64,000 nt of DNA from Branchipolynoe longqiensis (GCA_030323885.1 CM059192.1:68336785-68400784); one strand, 5' to 3'; numbered from the stretch's first letter, positions 1 through 10,490 are shown. The notes: a model not told the origin generated them from the letters alone. Made by a program: numbers and translations.

Positions 1-147
1 AAATTTTAAATATTGGGAACTCCACAATTTTACACCACGAGCAAAGTTTACAGAAATTATTGATAAAGGGAAAAGAAAAAAAGAAACAATTTATGTACTT
101 GTTCAAACACTGTCGGCTTCTCGTCTTAGTTAGCATAATAAACATAC

Positions 148-240
148 CACAAGCACAGCTCTTTCACCTTCATCCTTTTCATACTTTTTAAGTAATTTCC
201 TCTTGAGTTCTTCAGCCAGGGGGAAAACATGACGGAGTTT
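148..240 (-). CDS. STAMBP: STAMBP/AMSH-like deubiquitinase, third visible coding exon
   Basis: A 93-bp exon read on the minus strand. It is preceded by an acceptor (TTTCCTTTCTAG, plus-strand end at 241) and followed by a donor (GTATGT, plus 147-142). The 31 in-frame codons include VFPLAEELKRKLLKKYEKDE, which matches the second half of the N-terminal MIT-like/USP8-dimer region of AMSH proteins. It starts in phase 0, as required after the exon at 2252-2327. AMSH proteins are endosomal K63-ubiquitin-specific JAMM metalloproteases that bind STAM and ESCRT-III. That role comes from the family; the catalytic JAMM domain would lie off the left edge and is not seen. STAMBPL1 or a paralogue cannot be excluded. 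Confidence 0.85.
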
Positions 241-465
241 CTAGAAAGGAAAAAAAAACATGATAACCAGTATGCTCCTTCGTGGCCAAAATGTGATATA
301 TTTAATATATATTGAGTAACAAGAGCGCTCAAATTTCTTACTTCGCCACAATACATCAAAGACGATACATAATTAATTACAGCAGGGTATTAGTTAAAGT
401 TGCATAGTCCGATGGTTTTGAGTTTCTGTCATTTTTACGAGATAAATATACTAAATTGATTTGTA

Positions 466-722
466 TGAGCCTGTCTCAAAAGGTGATAATTCTTTAATTT
501 TTTGTCCATTGTAACGATTGACACAAAACAGCACAGAAACGGTTACACTGAAAACACAAAGACATTTGCTTCAAATCAATATGTATTCTACTGGGATTAT
601 GAAACACCATGTAAAAGATAAATCAGTTTATCTTGAGCAAATGCATAAGCAAATAATATGTTGATCGTTACACTGGACAAAGTTTTGTCCCATATTGCTT
701 AGCACCTTTTGAGACAGTCTCA
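466..722. mobile_element. Nested TA-flanked MITE with long terminal inverted repeats
   Basis: The ends TGAGCCTGTCTCAAAAGGTG and CACCTTTTGAGACAGTCTCA form imperfect inverted repeats that continue for about 55 bp. TA dinucleotides at 464-465 and 723-724 fit a Tc1/mariner-type 2-bp duplication. It interrupts MITE-1 copy 1. No coding capacity. Confidence 0.75.
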
Positions 723-923
723 TAATATATCATATTAAGTCATTTTTATTTTAAATGCTTTGAGATATTTGAAGTGCAAACATATCAAATTACTTTTGGC
801 AAGCACACCGAAACTCTGAAACCATAGGCCTCAGTAGCAATGGGTTCTATTAAATTGCCCCAGTATCCCCTTCTATATGGCAACAGATGCTTAATAAGTG
901 CATCAACATCTAAGTTAGATAAT

Positions 924-1706
924 GGGGGACATCCGGGGTAGTTCATTTGTTGACACTAGATGGCGCATCGGTACCAGTGGTCCTAAAAGGCCATTGACAA
1001 TGCACTGAGTTCGCCGGTATGCGCAGTGCAAAACGTCAATTTTTATTCAAAATTAATAGAAATGCAGAACTCTAACCTTATAAATTTAATATAATCTATT
1101 CGTTGAATATATTTTCTATATGTGCCACAAGCGGGTTGCTTCTAGGTGGTGTGGTTTTAGAGATATTTAACTTTTTCTGTATGAAGATTGCTCACACCCA
1201 TTGACAATGCATAGACTTTGCCGGTACGCACAGTGCAAAATGTTAGTTTTATTCAAAATTAATAGAAATGCAGAAGCCTAACCTTATAAATTTAATATAA
1301 TCTATTCATTGAATATGTTTTCTATATGTGTTCCAAGCGGGTTGCTTCTAGGTGGTGTGGTTTTAGAGATATTAAACTTTTTCTGTATGAAGATTGCTCA
1401 CTGCCATTGACAATGCATTGAGTTTGTCGGTACGCGCAGTGAAAAACGTCTATTTCATTCAAAATTAATAGAAATGCACAACCCTAACCATATAAATTTA
1501 ATATAATTTATTCGGTGAATATGTTTTCTATATGTCTTCCAAGCGTTTTGTGTCTAGGTAGTGTGGTTTTAGAGATATTTCACTTTTTCTGTATGAAGAT
1601 TGCTCACGGCCATTAAGTTTGCAGTGTGACAGTGTGCCGAATAGGCCCACTCGTTCAGTGGCGACGCTAACGGCACGAATTTGAACTAAAAAGTCGGAGG
1701 TCCCCC
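924..1706. mobile_element. Family X TIR element, copy 1, carrying satellite A
   Basis: The termini GGGGGACATCCG and CGGAGGTCCCCC begin imperfect inverted repeats of about 70 bp. AT at 922-923 and 1707-1708 is consistent with a 2-bp target duplication: removing one AT restores the uninterrupted MITE-1 sequence (GATAATTG). The interior is almost entirely three tandem copies of a 206-bp unit. The second copy of the same termini, at 40149-41623, carries an unrelated satellite. Confidence 0.8.
991..1609. repeat. Satellite A: three tandem 206-bp units inside family X
   Basis: Units start at 991, 1198 and 1404 with CCATTGACAATGC. Each contains TTCAAAATTAATAGAAATGC, then TAGGTGGTGTGGTTTTAGAG and CTGTATGAAGATTGCTCAC. 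Related units lie inside the unrelated family Y element at 7821-8317. Confidence 0.9.
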
Positions 1707-1752
1707 ATTGCTTTGGGTTTAAAAGTCCGATGCTTCATCGGACTAAGCAGCT

Positions 1753-2083
1753 TTAAAGTTCCATAGCCCGATGGCTTTTACTTTGATATATTAGGTTGAT
1801 CGTTGTGATCGAAGTAACTTTTCTGAAAAATAGCCGACTTTAGAAACATTTGATATGAAAACAATCAAAACTTGGCATGCACATAAAGATGGACTTCAGC
1901 AATATCAGGTTGCTTTTTGTGGGGTTTTTAAAACTAAATTGACTTACCCTTCTGCGCAGCAACCAATGCTTAATAAATACACATTATTTAAGTTAAGTTG
2001 TATATGTAGCCTCAAATCTAAGTAAGCATTTTGATTTAGAAATATAATGCTCTTATCGGGCTATTATTAATTATGCAGCTTCA
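1753..2083. mobile_element. MITE-1 copy 2, diverged
   Basis: It begins TTAAAGTTCCATAGCCCGATGG directly after copy 1, sharing the TTAA, and ends near TTATGCAGCTT. Internal blocks such as TTGATCGTTGTGATC and AATGCTTAATAA align with other copies, but the 3' end is degraded. Confidence 0.65.
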
Positions 2084-2251
2084 CTAAATCAGTAAATGAA
2101 AGAATTCATCTATTAAAATGAAAACAACCTTTACCTTTACACTTAGGCGCTCCATCAGAATCGACACATTGGAATGTGCTATACAACATACCTGCTGTCT
2201 AAAAATAGCCTACACATGTTTAGGAATGATTGCGACAGGACGGTAACTGAC

Positions 2252-2327
2252 CCGTTTATTTATGTCGCGCTCTGCGGCTGGCACTTCCTTACAGCCAGGA
2301 TGTTTCGGCAGCTTTTCCACGAACAAT
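2252..2327 (-). CDS. STAMBP: STAMBP/AMSH-like deubiquitinase, second visible coding exon
   Basis: A 76-bp minus-strand exon with acceptor TTTCATAG (plus 2330-2328) and donor GTCAGT (plus 2251-2246). Its first base completes a Thr codon left open by the exon at 3967-4178. It then encodes LFVEKLPKHPGCKEVPAAER and five more residues, ending in phase 0. LF(I/V)EKLPKH is a conserved AMSH signature in the helical N-terminal domain, which mediates dimerisation and ESCRT-III contact in the family. The intron to the next exon (2251-241) is about 2.0 kb and contains MITE-1 copies 1 and 2 and family X. Phase continuity across all three exons is the strongest evidence that this is real. Confidence 0.9.
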
Positions 2328-2847
2328 CTATGAAAGTAAATGATGACGATACCCTGAATACACATATCCCCTACAGTCAAACTCGTGAGATCGTATTATA
2401 CAGTTGCTGCATGGTATAAAACTATTAGATCGACCTTCAAATTGCCGATGTACAGATGGTGTAGACAGAGCAAGCCAGGACATGTTTCAGCATCCGTATG
2501 GTTTAACATACCCAATAGCCCATGTTCCCTTTATGTGCGGTGGGGGGGGGGGGGGGGTGCATCGTTAAATAGACAAACAAATACACCCTATGGCGTAATG
2601 ATATCGTGATGAATTTACGCAAATAACGCTACAATCACTGTTCTCATTACCCACATTGTAAAACATTGTAAAAACAACACATGCCATTAAAAATAACCCA
2701 ACTTAATCAAACCATCCACCAAGTTTTAAAAGTGATGTTTTTATATAATATATAGATGTAAGTGTATATATATATATGTGATTTGTTCTTCTTTTCACGT
2801 AAAAACATCAGTTTTAAAGATTGCTGGATGGTGAATATATATATATT
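2328..2847. other. Intron sequence with a G16 run; no feature recognised
   Basis: This is part of the first visible STAMBP intron. A homopolymer of 16 G lies at 2542-2557 and TA-rich tracts near 2740-2780. No exon or transposon end was identified. Confidence 0.5.
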
Positions 2848-3045
2848 AGTAGTATACGGTGCTAGTGCTGCGGCTTTTGCATCACACATCGGTATACGCT
2901 GATAGTGATGTGGCGTTAAAAGCATGTATTAGTAGTATACGCTGATAGTGCTGCACCGTGAAGGCATTAGTAGTATCCGCTGCTAGTGCTGCTGCATTTG
3001 CACCATGTATTAGTATACGCTGATGGTGCTGCAGTGTGAAACAAT
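2848..3045. repeat. Minisatellite, about 50-bp unit
   Basis: Four imperfect units share ATTAGTAGTATACGCTGATAG followed by TGCTGC and a variable stretch. It lies in the STAMBP intron and abuts a SINE-A tail at 3046. Confidence 0.75.
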
Positions 3046-3112
3046 GTATTGGTTGGTTGGTGGTTGGAGTTTTACGTCCTGGCAACATCTAAGGTCATAT
3101 CAGGACGGGCGC
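3046..3112 (-). mobile_element. SINE-A tail T1 fragment
   Basis: GGTTGGTGGTTGGAGTTTTA followed by CGTCCTGGCAACATCTAAGG and TCATATCAGGACGGG is the reverse complement of the T1 3' end. The head and core are absent. Confidence 0.8.
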
Positions 3113-3142
3113 AACTTATTAGTATACACTTATAGCTACAGG

Positions 3143-3187
3143 AAAAATCCCGGAAATCCGCGAAATTGCGGAGATCTTTCATCCCTG
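3143..3187. repeat. 45-bp block also found inverted at 49942-49986
   Basis: GGAAATCCGCGAAATTGCGG followed by AGATCTTTCATCCCTG recurs almost unchanged in reverse orientation about 47 kb away. The flanks do not match. It contains the small inverted pair TCCGC/GCGGA. Nature unknown. Confidence 0.6.
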
Positions 3188-3966
3188 AAGGAGGTTGCAA
3201 GTGCAGCAGCTTCGTCCTCCTTGTGTCCTAAATTTCCGGAATGGTCGCTGGGAGGTTGGTGACCATGTGGGGCCAGCACATAAGGCAGTCGTAAGGAGGA
3301 CGTTTTGACGTCGCGAATCGATCGTAAGCGAACGCAGGCCTCGTGTGACTGGGGTATGAGTTACTCAGGGTTGTGCAGCATCTCCCAGATCACTCAGGCA
3401 GACAAAATCGCGAAATACATGTTTTGCAGCCCAGATTTGTCACTTGTCCATGGAAAAGCTCAAGCTACATTCTGATTGGCCGTGCCCACTCTCATTTGGC
3501 TCGGACAAGCGGACATGCCTTATTTCGAACGCTGATGTGTATACTGTAAAAATTACGGGTTAAGTCAATATTTTAAGTTAAAATAAAGCAAGTTTTCAGA
3601 AGCACCTCGACTTATACGCATGTCATATTTCCCTCCAACTGAAGGAAAGCTGTTCTGAGTTGCATTCTTTGTGGGTATGACATGTTTGTTATCTGAGGTA
3701 CGTCCCTTGAATTGTAATTATGACCGACTCAATAACAGCATCGTTGCACCACAGGCTATAACTTTCTTTCATGAGTTGTATACATTTATTGTTTTCTAAG
3801 TATTTATGAAGTACTCATAACCGTAGTAACAAAAATTAGGTACTGACATTCTTAGGATTCTGCTTTGCACACATTTATAAGATTTCTTAATTTTAAAAAT
3901 AATTTACAGACAAACCACTTGAATAGAAAACGAATAAGCATAGGAACTGACAGATTCAGTACTTAC

Positions 3967-4178
3967 GTGATGAATTTGGAATAGAGTACAAATGCACTTT
4001 CAAAGTCCTTCTCGTCGTAGTAGACATTGGCCATTCTTATCATTTCGAGGCCCGACCTGAAATAGCGGCGTGCTGGAATGTTGTGGTCGACTGTAATTTT
4101 ACAGCCATAGTCACACAGGGCTCGGACACGCTCTGCAGGTATGTGGATCTCTCTGAACATTCCTGCACTGGAAGACAT
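3967..4178 (-). CDS. STAMBP: STAMBP/AMSH-like deubiquitinase, first coding exon
   Basis: A 212-bp minus-strand exon. The acceptor CCATTTCAG ends directly before the ATG at 4178, and the donor is GTAAGT (plus 3966-3961). Translation gives [20 protein letters not shown], and further on [19 protein letters not shown] and FVLYSKFI. This matches the start of AMSH proteins, whose hallmark is PPRRYFRSG..I.RMA...Y...AF.LY.K(F/Y)IT. The exon ends two bases into the Thr codon completed at 2327. An untranslated first exon and the promoter must lie at higher coordinates and were not found. The fold is an N-terminal three-helix MIT-like domain, by family knowledge. Confidence 0.92.
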
Positions 4179-4308
4179 CTGAAATGGACATCAAACACCC
4201 ACATCAGCCACATTCTATGATTTTTAATTGGTAATACTATGCACATAATATGTTAAAATAGCATAGTGGAGAGACTGCAGAGACCTACACTTCATGTTAT
4301 ATTAATTA

Positions 4309-4419
4309 GTGTCGTGGAGGTGATGAAAATGGGAAATATTGCGCCTAGAGCGGGACTCGAACCCACATCTCTTTGCATTCCGGACCAGTGTGCTAACCAC
4401 TATACCACTAAGGCTCCCT
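4309..4419 (-). mobile_element. SINE-D copy 1
   Basis: The reverse complement reads AGGGAGCCTTAGTGGTATAG, then a TTCGAGTCCCGCTCTAGG B-box-like stretch and a short CATTTTCATCACC tail. The same unit occurs at 39481 and 60848. The A/B box arrangement indicates a tRNA-derived SINE rather than a functional tRNA gene. Confidence 0.75.
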
Positions 4420-4604
4420 ATCTAAAAAAAAAAAAGAAAGAGAAGTGAATCAATGTGAGATTATCAGTGCGTTTTACATTTGGTGTCCGTGTCATGAATG
4501 TCACACTGTTGCTCACCAGTATCATATTTTTACATATATATACTTACACATTCAACATTCTATTGGGGGTGGGTGGAACCAGACGAAAAGGCCAAATCGG
4601 TAAA

Positions 4605-5096
4605 GTTGGTTGGTTGTTGGAGTTTTACATCATGGGTATGCGCGTATTGCAGTACTTCTGATACCCTAGGCGCTAAAATACATCAGGGAGTTTGATGCCC
4701 CTGCCTTGCAAAGTTGTAAACCAGTGCCTTGTGGTACAGGTTCTTGATAGAACCAAAGGCTAAGGGAGCAAACCCTAACACTTCGACAGACTACCATGTT
4801 AGTGTGGCAGCATTAAGGGCAGTGATGAATGGAACTCCAAACTAGCCACTGCAGGGACAAATAGTTTGCGCCTGTCTTGACATGTTCTTGCCGATGTCAG
4901 ATCTGTATTTGCTCCCCGAGAGAGTGCCGCTAGTAACTTGCAAAAGCCAGCAGCACTTCAACACAATGCAAGCAGCTTTTATGAAATGTACAACCGCACG
5001 AAACAACATCACTCTTACAGCAGAGCTAAATGGACAGTGGCGGTTAAGTAATGAAAGCAGTTTTTGTCGCATTGCGACTGACAGCATGATGATGAT
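4605..5096. other. Non-coding stretch with a SINE-A tail stub at its left edge
   Basis: TTGGTTGGTTGTTGGAGTTT at about 4604-4630 is a stub of the SINE-A T1 tail. The remainder up to 5096 shows no recognised gene or repeat. Confidence 0.5.
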
Positions 5097-5380
5097 GACA
5101 TCCTGGCAACATCTAAGGTCATAACACTAACAGGATGGAAACCGACATCTTAGCCAAAGTATACTCATGGTGACTTAATAGTGTTGCCCCACTGGGAAAT
5201 CAGGCCACTGGCATCACAACTCAATATCCCACTCAGACACATTATCCTGACACTGAGCTAACCAGTCCTTGCCCTATGCTATTAATGCTGAGTGCCAGGC
5301 TAGGAAGCGACAAGTATCAATTTTGTACATCATTGGTTTGATTCGACCAGAATCGAACTCCCGACCTTCCGCATATTATA
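5097..5380 (-). mobile_element. SINE-A, T1 tail
   Basis: It contains the reversed tail (CATCCTGGCAACATCTAAGG), the core marker AGGCTAGGAAGCGACAAGTA and the head remnant TCGAACTCCCGACCTTCCGC. It is internally rearranged near 5125-5150. Confidence 0.85.
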
Positions 5381-7820
5381 AAAACTTGCTTAATATTTTC
5401 GTTCAAGGTAAAGCACAAGTGAAAATAACATATAACTTGGTAGTTTGGTAAATTGAACAAAGTAAATGCATACCAGAATAAATTAGAAATCCTTGCACAG
5501 TTAGCTAAAATATGATGTGTGATCTAGATTCATAAGTAATAAACTACTGCATATTGTTTTATTTTTTTTAATGTCTTAATTAACTCTAAGTTCCTAGCAA
5601 CTTCATATTAATTTAACATGATGCACAGCAGCCACCACAAGAAAGTACCAAGCAAAATCAAGCCAACTTCCATCAATGGAGGCATTCAACTGGGCCCTTC
5701 CTATCCGCAAGATTTACGGATGGATCAGATGGAGCCACACCACACATCCGAATCATACGTATATAAACCCACTTCCGTTCCCAGTTGAATAGGAATTTGT
5801 AAGGAAATATTTTGACATTCGCATAGAGATGCCCAGTCGAATGCCCGGATATGTAATAATTACTTCTGCTTATTATTATTAATCACCAAAATTACTGAAA
5901 ATAACTTATAAGACAATATGCTTCATGCATACCAACCATCAAGGTTGCAAGAGATTATTTTCACGCTAGCCGTGTTAAATATAAATGAATTTAGTAAACC
6001 TCCATTCACCATTGGCATTGCCAGAATCTGAGAATAGTGAAAAGTAGTGGATCATAGACATAGTCACATAGTCGAATACAAGGACAAGTCACTAGAACTG
6101 TAGAATAGAAGAAATTGTGTGCGTGGGCGTGGCAATCTGAAATCAGTGTCATATGTCATATGATATGTCAATGTCTCAAAGACAATGACTATTAAAATCC
6201 ATGTACTCATTGACCAACATACATCTAGAATGTAGCCGATGGTTAAACGGAGAATTGATTCACAAAATCAGGAATGATTCAATCATTTAAAAAGAGTACC
6301 CAATTTTGACGGAAGTACCCGGCGCTGCAAAGGAAGCACCCCACATTGACTAGTACTACTACTACTAGTACGAGACATCTCGTACAAAAACCAATAAAAT
6401 TACAAATAAAATCATATAACATGCAAATAAACCGCATTAGTTCTATAATAGAATGCTATATGTTGATATGTGGCCTACCTTTATGTGTATTTGGATTTCG
6501 AATTACATATAAATACCGATATTCCAAACCTGACGGCACATTTCACTCTAGAACTTGTATTATCGTCCATGCCACTGTTTACTACTCCGCACTACATGAA
6601 AAAGCTTACATTGAGTGGCTAATATTTCCTATATGATTAAATAATGTGAAGCGGATCTGTTTATACAAATAAGCTGCCAGGTGAAATAAGATATAATTCG
6701 TTCAGATCTTATATACACGATTTTCTTTGGAACCGAAATGAAGGATAACACAATTTATATCCATAATGTCTTTGCCCCGTATAACTGTCGATCTGAACCC
6801 CCGATTTCTGATTGGCTGACGAGACCACCAAGGGCGCAGTGCAACTCCAAGTTGTCAACACACAGTTGAAAACCCTTGGAATGCGACATAATTTTGCTTA
6901 TAAATATATTGTGCCGGCCTCATTTTAAACCGGATGAGTCCTGCTAATTTAACCAAAGCCTAGGTGAGTTTGCTATATCATTCTTGTAATTTTGCAACTA
7001 GCTATACACTGGATATTGGCAGCAGTTGTCAAGCACTCGGTGCTCGAATTCTCGGATCCCAGCTCGAGCACGAGCCTGGATTCCTGAGTGGTTGATCGTA
7101 CGTCTCGCGCAAAATCACGCTCGATCCAGTTAGAACATGCTCACATATGCGTTTCTTTTGTCGCAAGCCCTCAAACTATTTACTGGGATATCTCTTAACC
7201 GATGTCTTTTGATAGGCCAACCACTAATGCAGCTGTGCGTGTCATATAGTCTCTCGGGGATAAGCTCGCGTAATAATGAATTTCGGTTTGGAATGTAGTT
7301 CTGCACAGCCAGCTGACTGTTTTATATTGACGTAAGCTCTCATCTTTTTCTGGTTGATCGACTCTGCATTGATGATTGACCCAGTTTCAATGGGCTATAT
7401 CATCGTTACTACAATATCAAATGTAATTATGCGCATCTTTAGTAAGCAGGAGAGGGACGTGATATAGAACAATTTTAGTGTATTACCGGTGCTTATACAT
7501 ATAAATAATTCAATCTCCACACACACATTCATTGGATGATTTCGGTATTTGGTAATACGAGGGACTCGAGTCGAGGTAGGGAGTCACGGCAACGTTTGTT
7601 AGCGAAATATAGTGTGAATTGCCGGCGTTGTTATTAGTACAAATGTTGATCAAAAGTGTATAGATCTGTATTATCAGATCTCAATTGTCAATTGGAAGCT
7701 GGGCCCTTTACCCGTTATTGTCACGGCATATACTTAATATAGTATAATATTCTCGATCCTTCCCGCAATACCAATACTACTACTAGTACTAGTGAGGTAA
7801 CCCATCCCTCTACCGCAGTA
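5381..7820. other. No gene recognised
   Basis: AT-rich sequence without a convincing ORF. An inverted pair CATTCAACTGGGC (about 5686) and GCCCAGTCGAATG (about 5831) could mark a small degraded TIR element. TACTACTACTACTAG-like tracts occur near 6350 and 7775. Confidence 0.4.
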
Positions 7821-8317
7821 CCGGTGTCGCAGTTTCAGCGCCCAGTCAGTTTCAGCGCCCAGTCAGTTTCATGCGCATGCGTCAAAATCTAACATCATCA
7901 TCACTAACCTTATAAATTTAATATAATGTTTTTGGTAAAGATGTTTTCTACATGTGTACAAAGCGATTTGTTTCTAGGTGGTGTGGTTTTAGAGATATAT
8001 CACTTTTCCTGTATGAAGATTGCTAGCGACCATTGACAATGCCTTGAGTTTGACGGTACGCGCAGTGCAAAACCTTAGTTTTATTCAAAATTAATACTAA
8101 TCAAGAACCCTAACCTTATAAATTTCATACAGTCTTTTTGGTGAAGATGTTTTCTATATGTGTACCAAGCGATTTGTTAATAGGTGGTGTAGTTTTAGAG
8201 ATATTTCACTTTTGCTGTATTTTCTGTATGAAGATTGCTCACAACCATTGACAATGCCTTGAGTTTGAGTCTATACGGGCGGTGGAAACTGACCGGGCGT
8301 TGAAACTGCGACACCGG
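7821..8317. mobile_element. Family Y TIR element carrying satellite A
   Basis: The left end CCGGTGTCGCAGTTTCAGCG and right end GGGCGTTGAAACTGCGACAC are inverted matches extending to GTCAGTTTC. The left arm has a direct duplication of AGCGCCCAGTCAGTTTC. The interior holds about one and a half units of the satellite found in family X copy 1 (991-1609). The termini are unrelated to family X. Confidence 0.75.
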
Positions 8318-8391
8318 GCCACTTTCCGCTTCGAATGTATGTAGTACAGTGGACTTCTTGCCATCTCTGTGCTGAAACTAAAAACACTGAT

Positions 8392-9645
8392 CTATTTCTG
8401 AGTCATGCCCGTCCTCAAACTTATGTTTGCACTTTCATGAAGCACGATTTCATGGGCTTTCGGATTGTGTCTACAGCGATTATCTAAAGCTACTGGTTTC
8501 TCATTTAGCTTATCTCTGTTCTCTTTTCTACTATTGCTTGTTGTGTATATCATGGTGTCATCAGCATATAGTTGGAATTTGATTCCCTCTAAGGACTTCT
8601 CCAGATCATTGATGTAAATGATGAAGAGGAGTGGGCCTAATACTGAACCTTGGGGGACTCCACATCTTACTTGTATACTTTCTGATGTTTTGCCACTTAC
8701 TTTTGTTCTCTGACTTCTCTCACTGATGTCATTCCTTATCCAGTCTCGTGTTCTTCCTCTTATTCCTACTTTTTCTAGCTTTTTTTTTATCAGTATGTCA
8801 GGATTCACTGTATCAAATGCCTTGCTAAAATCTATGAATGTGGCAGTTGTCTGTTTACCTTCATTCATAGCTCTCAGTATGTCATTTGTTAGATTGGATA
8901 TAGTTTTTGTTGTGGAGAATCCCTTTCTGAACCCTCCCTGTTTGTCATTTAGTATTTTCTCACTATCTAGATGTTTCATGATGTGCTTGGACATTAATTT
9001 CTCTATCAGCTTGTCTGGCAGAGGTAGGACTGATATGACCTTAGATGTTGCTAGGATGTAAAACAATTACAAACAAAGATATGGGGCGGCAGTTGCCCAT
9101 ATTCCCTTTGTCTCCACCCTTGTGTATTGGTACCACTGTAGCCTGCTTCCAGGCCATTGGAAAAATACCCATCTCAAATGAATTATTGATTAAGTCACAT
9201 ATAACATTTGGTATGGCTAGCATAGCATCTTTAATTATTCTGGCTTATAGGTTCTGTATTCCTGATGACTTTCCTAGATCTATTCTCTTAGCTAGTCTGA
9301 TCACTTCATTCTCTCTTACTCTTGCTGTCTCTGTACTATTTTCAACTGCATCACCTGTGTATTCTCAGCTTCCTCTAAATTGTTCTGCTAACTTTGCTCC
9401 TATCTCTGTGAAGTGTTTATTTAGTCTATCTGGTGCTCTCTCATTTGTGTCCCTTCTCCATCTTTTAGCACTATTTTGCTTTTCTCCTTATCTCCTGGTA
9501 ATGCCATCTCTACATTTTTCCAGAACTTCGTGGAGTCATTACCCGATTTATTATCTTGTTTTTCAATGTAAGTGGTCTTTGCCTGTCTGACTAGCCTTCG
9601 GGTTTTTCTTTTCGCAGTTATTTGTGATTCTAGCCTTCTCTCCAA
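8392..9645 (-). pseudogene. APE-type LINE, reverse transcriptase region (decayed)
   Basis: Minus-strand reading shows FWKNVEMALP and a linker near 9500, then WKQATVVPIHKGGDKGNMGN and CRPIS (about 9100-9200), VLPLPDKLIEKLMSKHIMKH, FIDFSKAFDTVN (motif A), CGVPQGSVLGPLLFIIYIND (motif B) and LYADDT (motif C, about 8560). This is the RT of a Jockey/CR1-like non-LTR retrotransposon. A SINE-A tail stub (9031-9078) splits it between CRPIS and VLPLP. The thumb region is missing after the YADD box, and frame shifts separate the blocks, so it is inactive. Confidence 0.88.
9031..9078 (+). mobile_element. SINE-A tail T1 stub inside the LINE RT
   Basis: TGATATGACCTTAGATGTTG followed by CTAGGATGTAAAACAATTAC and AAACAAA is the T1 3' end. 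It interrupts the RT between motifs and locally supplies an open frame (FYILATSKVIS on the minus strand), which explains an apparent start there. Confidence 0.8.
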
Positions 9646-9858
9646 ATTTCCTCTTCAATTTGATACTATCTATTATTTCCTCACCTATTCATGGGTCCTG
9701 GTTGTCCCTCATCTTGATTGTCTTAATTGGACACATTTCATCCATTAATTCTTGAATCCTACCTAAAACATTTTCCCATTTCTGAGTCCATTACATCTTT
9801 CCAATCTGTTCCCTGCATCTGCTGTGTGAATTTAAAGACATCATAGGCTTTGTAGGAC

Positions 9859-10490
9859 CTACCTAGTTTTACTTTGATCTTGTGCTTCACTGATTTTTTT
9901 TCTAGTTGCATAGACTAATTCATGGTCACTTATCCCCCATGGTCTCGTGCCCCATGGTCTCCCCCATGGTCTTGTGCTATTTTTCTTGATATGTACACTG
10001 TTTGTCAAAATTAGGTCTAGAGTAGAGTTGGTGTCTGCCAGTCTTGTCTTTTCTTCTATCAGTTGTTGTAGGCCCATTTGCTTTACGAATGATTTCATTT
10101 GTTCTTGATCCTTATTTGTTTTGCTATAGTCTATGTTCATATCTCCCAGGATAAAAACACCTATATTCTTGTCTCTTGTGATATTTTCAATTGCCTCTTT
10201 TAGGTGGTCTATAAATTTATTTACATTACCCCATAGTGGCCTATATACTGAGGCTACCGCTATGTTCATTTGCTTGCTGTTTTCAATTAGTACCCACATG
10301 TTACTACATAACATGCACAATTTCTAATCTGAATAGTTCACACCCCTCTAGGTTGTATGCTGGCTTCTTGTGATTTTTATTGAGCCACGTTTCTGATAAG
10401 GTTAATACATCAAATTTATCATACTTTATGTGAAGCTTAATTAAGTCAATTTTGCTGGTAAGACTGACAGTTTAGGTGTGTTATGTGCAA
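9859..10490 (-). pseudogene. APE endonuclease region of the same LINE
   Basis: Minus-strand blocks read GLHITHLNCQS (about 10490), FDVLTLSETWLNKNHKKPAY (about 10400), VASVYRPLWGNVNKFIDHLK, VFILGDMNIDY, STLDLILTN and ISDHELVYATRKK. These are the N-terminal strand, ETW, GDxN, DLILT and SDH signatures of APE-like endonucleases. Two stop codons near 10315 and a frame shift near 10455 break it. A local duplication of a TRPWG-coding repeat lies near 9945-9975. Confidence 0.85.

Larger units (their letters stand above)
394..1756. mobile_element. MITE-1 copy 1 (TTAA type) with two nested insertions
   Basis: It starts TTAAAGTTGCATAGTCCGATGG and ends with the inverted match CATCGGACTAAGCAGCTTTAA. The body matches the other MITE-1 copies (for example 22766-23116) once the insertions at 466-722 and 924-1706 are removed. 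It lies in the STAMBP intron between the exons at 2252 and 240. No ORF, so non-autonomous. Confidence 0.85.
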
